A stretch of DNA of 64,000 nucleotides from Tetmemena sp. SeJ-2015 (Eukaryota > Ciliophora > Spirotrichea > Sporadotrichida > Oxytrichidae), in NCBI GenBank assembly GCA_027382625.1, contig JAJKFJ010021529.1:17681-81680 (forward strand), written 5' to 3'. A program made the position numbers and the translations under genes. Below are positions 59,401 through 64,000 of the stretch, piece by piece. Position 1 is the stretch's first letter; every line of letters begins with the position of its first letter. Under the pieces are notes generated by a model. The model saw nothing but the letters and a program-made list of their open reading frames with translations. It ran no database searches and had not been told where the DNA came from.

Positions 59401-60476
59401 GAATTTTGATTTTTGCAACCCCTCATAAAGAGAGTCTATGAATTAAAGTCTAATATTTAAAAGGTCAACTAATCATAAATGTGCAATTGTCCTAATATAG
59501 GCTGGGCGACTTTCGAGATCGTTTTTAATTATTTGTGCTAATTTAATAATTTTAATATTTTAAAGTTAGAAATACAAAAGTATTTTCATAGAATTTAAAA
59601 ATTTTAATTTTGCCCTTTTTCCCCTTGTTTTTATCCTTTTATTTTAATTCCATTAAAACAATTTTTTTCTTTTAAAAAGAAAAATATGAAATACTTTGAA
59701 AAATTTAAAAGGGTTCAAATAAATTATTTTTTTAAACTTTTTTTTGATAAAAGTTTTTTAAATAACTTTAAACAAAAATGGCCCAAAATTTAGGGATTTA
59801 AAACAAACCCCTTTAAAATAATTCTAAAAAGTCAATAAACATAACAAATCAATTTTGTTATATATATATATATTTTTGATTTATAGAACAGGGCCTTAGA
59901 GAAATAGAGTAGCATATGCCAGATTTTTAAATTCTCAGAAATAATAAATATAATTTGAATTGATTTGGATACATTATAAAAATACACTTGAATTGAATAT
60001 GGACTTCAATGATATCTACGAAAGAGAGTGTTGTGCGTGCCCATCTATGTTGATTGCAGACGACGATCTCTTCAACTTGATAGCTCTTGAGGGGATGCTG
60101 CTTCAAATAGGAATCAAAGACATCTTTTATTTACAAATAACTCTTTTACTTATGTATTTATAGCATCTATAAAGCATTTAACGGAGAACAAGCCTTGTAA
60201 GCTTATTAGAGTAATTTAGCAGCCAAGAACTGCAAAAATCCATTTCGCCACAAGCCTATATCTATAATGATTCTTGACTACAAAATGCCAATCATGGATG
60301 GATTCCAGGCTGCCCAAAGGATAAGAGTCCTCGCTAAATAGGAACAGAGGCACCTCAAAATAGTGTTACTTAGCGGAGATACTCACGAGAGCGCTAGATT
60401 TAAGACCAATTAGATTTTTGACAAAATCGCACTCTTAAATTTTTTAACTAAGATAATCATTAGTTTTTTTTATTGA
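56412..60476 (+). CDS. Membrane hybrid histidine kinase with receiver domain
   Basis: This is a two-component phosphorelay sensor. ATG 56412 opens a polar leader (STWNKDTSTASVQNNQRR). Hydrophobic segments at 56880-57250 (PILLFLLLLIAL; WIFVLLLLWTFNSLFSFVFV) form the membrane part. A PAS-like stretch follows (QLLKLFNSIMRSHHDGIIV, 57570-57625). The H-box is GHEFRNPLNAI (phospho-accepting His near 58311), the N-box QILINLLSNAIKYT, the G1 box VVDSGAGIED, the F-box IFEAFNKV and the G2 box GCGLGLTIVKNL. About 900 bp downstream is a receiver: LIADDDLFN acidic pair, MILDYKMPIMDG phospho-Asp, LLSGD. Five IESs are resolved. The in-frame TGA at 56809-56811 and the poor-quality block at 59300-59950 are unresolved. 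Confidence 0.85.
58335..58354 (+). other. IES, pointer AATG, 20 bp (histidine kinase)
   Basis: AATG is at 58331-58334 and 58351-58354. Deletion restores HEFRNPLNAITNSLQLI, the H-box. At 20 bp it is among the shortest here. Confidence 0.9.
58625..58655 (+). other. IES, pointer AATA, 31 bp (histidine kinase)
   Basis: AATA is at 58621-58624 and 58652-58655. Deletion gives CIDLLKFQALNKMLQLDFE, the expected linker to the ATPase domain. Confidence 0.87.
58729..58772 (+). other. IES, pointer ATTGAG, 44 bp (histidine kinase)
   Basis: ATTGAG is at 58723-58728 and 58767-58772. Deletion gives TDNNRLRQILINLLSNAIK, an almost invariant motif. Confidence 0.95.
58894..58935 (+). other. IES, pointer AATTTAA, 42 bp (histidine kinase)
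   Basis: AATTTAA is at 58887-58893 and 58929-58935. Deletion joins HYLEIQ to VVDSGAGIED in frame. Confidence 0.93.
60125..60167 (+). other. IES, pointer CATC, 43 bp (receiver domain)
   Basis: CATC is at 60121-60124 and 60164-60167. Deletion gives GIKDIYKAFNGEQALQAY, the first receiver helix and strand. Confidence 0.9.
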
Positions 60477-61736
60477 GCTGAATAATATTTTTAAAAATAT
60501 AAAGAGGAGTATTTTTTAAAGAAAATATATTATCTTAAAGAATTTTTAATTATAAATACATCCTTGATTATTTAATTATTTTTAGTTTTTATATCTAGTT
60601 TATAATGCAAAATTGTGAGCAAGATAAAACTAAAACATGAAATTTCACATATTAAAATGATAAATAATGATTAATTTATTAAGTTTACGAGCTAAAATTT
60701 TATTTTATGATCATTTTTAATTACTATTACCTATATGTCTAATTAATTATTATAAACTCAAGCCTTTAACAATTCAATCTCTGAGTTAATTAGTTTGACC
60801 TGAGCTTGAAGATTAAAATTAATGATGAGGAGACTTTTCCATTTCAGATATTTGTGAACCTAATTCAAGAAGAGCTCTATTTTTCAAAATAAAGACACAA
60901 TTTATAGGATTTTTCCTTTATAAGTAAATTTGAGAATATTTAATCTTATTTCATAATATAGCCTCTCTTTTGAATTTAAAATGATTTACTCACAAGCAAC
61001 ATCTGAGCTTTTAGGAGTCTCAATTTGATATAAATTATTAAATTATATTTTTTAAAGTCTTAATTAAACTAACGAATAACAATAAATTAAAGCGCTGCAA
61101 ATTTTTTACGCATGCTCTAACAACCTTATAAAACTTTAAAGATCAATGATTTTTGAAAATATTGATTCTTAAAATTTGCACGGGAGCTATTCGAGATTTA
61201 TCAACTCAAGGCTTATTTTGAAATTGTAATTAACCGTTAAATGAAATTAGTGAATTTTTTTCTGATATTTTCAAATTACATACTAATTGGAACTAACTGC
61301 TTCAGTTTTTCTAATTTTAAACTTGTCACCCAGGCATCTTTAGTATATTTTTAATTTAATCTAGATTTATTTTTTAATTTACATCTTAAATATAAACCAT
61401 AACAATTTACAGAAAATATCAAGATCAATATTATAATGAAAAAAATATTTTTTTTACATCTCCCTAAATTAGAATATTTAGATTAATTATTGGCTGATGA
61501 TTTGTAGAACAGCTAAATTGAGAGTTCTCGAATTAGAAAAAGCCCTATTAAAGAGGTTTTGAATGAAGCTTGAGAGCCTCTTCCTTTATAGCAATATATA
61601 ATAAGTATTTTAGCTATCCAAGAAACTCAAATCAATTAAATAATTAATCATGAACTTACTATTATCAATAGAAAAAAGCTTTTCTTGTATATTAAAAGTC
61701 ACCTCCCTCTAATAATTTAAAAAATAAATAGATATA
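60477..61736. other. AT-rich intergenic region
   Basis: No convincing coding frame; a short open stretch at 61490-61575 (NSQIESSRIRKSPIKEV) may be an isolated exon or segment of the following small gene. Confidence 0.4.
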
Positions 61737-62116
61737 TAAGTATGAATAATTTAGCTGGCAGATTTGAGGATAAAAGGGAGCAGTGTGAATAAGATTGTAA
61801 TATTTAAGTTAAATAGATAAGTTACCGCTCGATGCAAGCCCTCACTACAGAAGTCATCAACCCCCTTCTTTCTCAAATCTTGGAAGCAGCAAACACTGTC
61901 GACTCCCCCCTCACTCAACTTTAAATTTCGCTTTTAATCTAAGATAATATTAAAATTTATGCAAGTCGTCCCAGTCGTTACCATCACTATTGAGAAAAGG
62001 TAAATTTTAAAACACAAATACTTCAGCAAGGACTTTTCTATGGAATTGGAAGCCTTAGCAACTACCTCAAGATAAAATTTTAATGCCTGGAGGGTTTTTG
62101 ATATGGAAGTTTGAAT
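61737..62116 (+). CDS. Small unassigned protein
   Basis: Read in the ciliate code, a frame near 61741 gives NNLAGRFEDKREQCEQDC and YRSMQALTTEVINPLLSQIL. After a frame change near 61930, the sequence VVPVVTITIEKRQ and then LEALATTSRQNFNAW runs to a TGA at about 62114-62116. A repeat of AAATTT flanks the change but does not restore the frame. No family recognised. Confidence 0.4.
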
Positions 62117-63151
62117 TAGCTAAAGTTTAAGCAAAATAAACATGTTAAAACTAATTTAAGATCTTTAAAAAACTATCATGACTTGAATCAAAATTAATTT
62201 TGATTAGTCTTTTGGTTGTGAGATGTATAAATGAGAATTTTATTATATTTAACTCCAAAAGAGGCAAGATGTATCAGCCCAAAAACAGTGAGAATTTCTT
62301 ATCACAACCATTTATTAAACGCAAATATCTAATTATTTATATAAATTCTCACTCTTTCCATCTCATTACTTCATTCCCATAAGGAGCTAGAATATGATTT
62401 TATGTTTATTCACGAAGTAACCATGATTTATAGATTCTCATGGAAAATTGAACTTATAAGAAACTGTTTGTAAATGAAGTCTATATTTTAGAACTCTCTT
62501 GAGAAGACATGATTTTTATTCACTAGTTTTACACTATTTATTAAGACTTAGAACATTTAAAAAGCTAAAAATTATTTTAAACTAAAAACAAAAACAATAA
62601 ATTAAGTTAAAGTTTTTCCCAAAAAATCTGTTTTTAACTCTTTTCTTTTGAACCTTATAAATTATTGCATAAAGATAAATTGAAATATTTTTTAATTAAG
62701 TCACGAGATTGAATAAACGTTTAAGATTCTGCATAAGTTTAAGTATTATTCAATTTAAAAACTAAAATTAGAGATGAGGAGATGCGCTTAATTATCTGGT
62801 CTCTTCTATCCTTTATATTCTATTTTATCTACTACTTAACTTTTTTAATATGAAATATATCTTTGGACTATGAATAAAAATTAAGTAGTTCTCAGCTCGT
62901 TGGAATCTGAAGTTAGAAATATATGGAAGTTTTACTAAATTTAAGCCTATGATTTAAATAAAAAATTGATCCTTGACAAGGTTGTCGTAGCCCTTTTCGT
63001 AAGTTCTGAAGTAGTAATATTAATTTTTCTTTAGAAAGATGGTTAGCTATATTTAATTTAAATGACTTAAAATTAGAATTCTTCATAATGGAATGCTTAG
63101 ATTGGTGAATTAAAATCATTAATCTTCCGCTTTCATTATCAATTATAATTA
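62117..63151. other. AT-rich intergenic region
   Basis: No gene seen on either strand; standard-code ORFs here lack coding character. Confidence 0.45.
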
Positions 63152-64000
63152 ATGGAGTCATCAAAGAATAAGCCAAATTAATAGGCGAGTAATCAGCCTA
63201 AAGATGGAAAATAATAGCCTCCTCCTCCTACTGACCAATAAAAGTCAAAGTATGCTCAAATGAGAGACAAGAGAAAAGACATGTACCAAGTCAGCAATGA
63301 CCCCTTCGTCAGATCTTTACAAACCAGCAACAATGAAAAGGGTGTTCCTCAATATATCAACATACACAAGTTCCTTGAATCTAGGGCGCATGAGTTGAAG
63401 CACTTCACTCGCATACTTCAGAATAAGTTCACTAACAAACTTGAGATACCTACTATATAATGTGATCTAATTATAATGAGCATCAACTGTTACCAAAGCA
63501 TATGAGACGGAGAGCCATGGCTCATAATATTTAATCCCATGAGAATAAGATTCAAGTCTCTCTTAGAAATGCAGCCTTCAGAGGGAGATGCAGTCAGCAG
63601 ATCTCGCTGCAGAAAGCATAGAAGAAAGATAAAGTACTTACTCAATCTTTATGAGATGAGGCAGAGAAAGTAAAAATGGATTGAGACTCATATTTGGCAT
63701 GCAAAGAGGTTCCAGATGAAGGAGCTTTGGGGTTTCCGAGTTGCATATAAATGCTATCAGAAGAGTGAGAGAGCTGTCTACAGGCTCTGCTAAAGAAATA
63801 GCGCATGCATCTATGACAAATCTTACACCAGGTATTTCCTTTTTGAGAAATAGAGTGCATCAAAGCTGAGGAAAATCAAAACCCCATAATATGATAAGAA
63901 AGTGAAAATAAGTTGTGTATAATTAATTTCTTTATTAATACTTATAATCATGCGAGTCAAACGCGAAATTACTCAGAAATAACTACATGATCCATCCTAT
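63152..64000 (+). CDS. POP1: POP1, RNase P/MRP protein subunit (5' part)
   Basis: POP1 is the largest protein of RNase P and RNase MRP and is needed for tRNA and rRNA processing in the nucleus/nucleolus. From ATG 63152 a Pro/Gln-rich leader leads to VPQYINIHKFLESRAHELKH. LLPKHMRRRAMAHN (63490-63530) is the family's first signature. RCRKHRRKIKYLLNLYEMRQ and WIETHIWHAKRFQMKELWGF (63605-63730) are the second, with the near-invariant THIWHAKRF. The frame changes near 63465 (probable IES) and by one base at 63523 (ATATTT run). The gene continues beyond the window; the sequence after about 63,895 looks like the start of an IES or intron. Confidence 0.88.

Noticed and set aside
59242..60027. AAAGAGA repeat as one large IES before the receiver domain
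   Set aside because: The joined frame is off by one from the receiver, so I report it only as unresolved.
63440..63470. TATAATG repeat 16 bp apart in POP1
   Set aside because: Excision leads to a stop codon; the true junction upstream of MRRRAM is elsewhere.
1..64000. Telomere repeats (C4A4), transposon terminal repeats or transposase genes of germline elements
   Set aside because: No runs of CCCCAAAA/TTTTGGGG type and no recognisable transposase, reverse transcriptase or zinc-finger kinase of telomere-bearing elements were found.
1..64000. Scrambled gene segments (out of order or inverted)
   Set aside because: All genes resolved here (kinases, SBPase, patatins, exchanger, Rab7-like, histidine kinase core) have segments in protein order on one strand.
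1..64000. tRNA, rRNA or CRISPR features
   Set aside because: I saw no cloverleaf with conserved A/B boxes, no rRNA-like conserved blocks and no spaced repeats.

Overview
ORGANISM AND KIND OF DNA. The window reads as germline (micronuclear) DNA of a spirotrich ciliate of the Oxytricha/Stylonychia/Tetmemena type. Every recognisable protein needs TAA and TAG read as glutamine with TGA as the only stop, which is why standard-code ORFs look short. Genes are also cut by short AT-rich segments that are not GT-AG introns. Each is bounded by a 3-8 bp direct repeat (pointer), and deleting the segment plus one repeat copy restores a conserved protein motif in frame. I resolved 32 such internal eliminated sequences (IESs), 16-274 bp long, most 27-50 bp. 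The pointers differ in sequence and are not the fixed TA of Paramecium or Euplotes, so a hypotrich germline fits best. True GT-AG introns (29-125 nt) occur in the same genes. In every gene I could resolve the segments are in linear order; I found no proven scrambling and no telomeric repeat.

LAYOUT. 1-3.5 kb: end of a low-complexity gene, then an ANKRD13/GPCR-chaperone gene. 3.6-10.4 kb: a very long minus-strand WW-domain coiled-coil gene. 10.5-14.1 kb: a coiled-coil, GAF-like gene. 14.9-20.1 kb: two tandem paralogous zinc-binding proteins with UBA/CUE-like C termini. 20.2-21.5 kb: an unknown gene. 21.6-24.2 kb: a cytosolic-carboxypeptidase-like gene whose zinc ligands appear lost. 24.7-27.5 kb: two tandem secreted patatin-like phospholipases. 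27.7-32.8 kb (minus): Rab7-like GTPase, phospholipid scramblase, AGC kinase. 33.0-36.0 kb: tandem B-box plus TLDc protein. 36.4-37.5 kb: sedoheptulose-1,7-bisphosphatase. 38.3-42.5 kb: a large unrecognised protein with an N-myristoylation-type start. 42.5-45.2 kb: CAF1/POP2 deadenylase. 45.8-47.7 kb: Na+/H+ exchanger. 47.8-51.0 kb: NEK kinase with a long tail. 51.3-52.7 kb: an atypical Rab. 53.0-54.1 kb: a SANT/Myb-like plus CxxC protein. 54.1-54.6 kb: a small membrane or secreted protein. 56.4-60.5 kb: a membrane hybrid histidine kinase. 61.7 kb: a small unknown gene. 63.2 kb to the end: POP1 of RNase P/MRP.

HOW IT FITS TOGETHER. The loci are unrelated housekeeping and signalling genes, packed on both strands with 40-1800 bp between them. 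In a hypotrich each would normally become its own nanochromosome in the macronucleus, so there are no operons and neighbours need not share function. The exceptions are two tandem duplications (zinc-binding pair, patatin pair). In the patatin pair none of the IES positions is shared.

LIMITS. Several reading frames break by a single base at homopolymer runs, and three blocks (about 38.7-39.0, 41.5-41.8 and 59.3-59.9 kb) look like poor consensus. Gene ends and IESs in low-complexity proteins are therefore approximate. Coordinates given for a CDS are the germline span, including IESs and introns.
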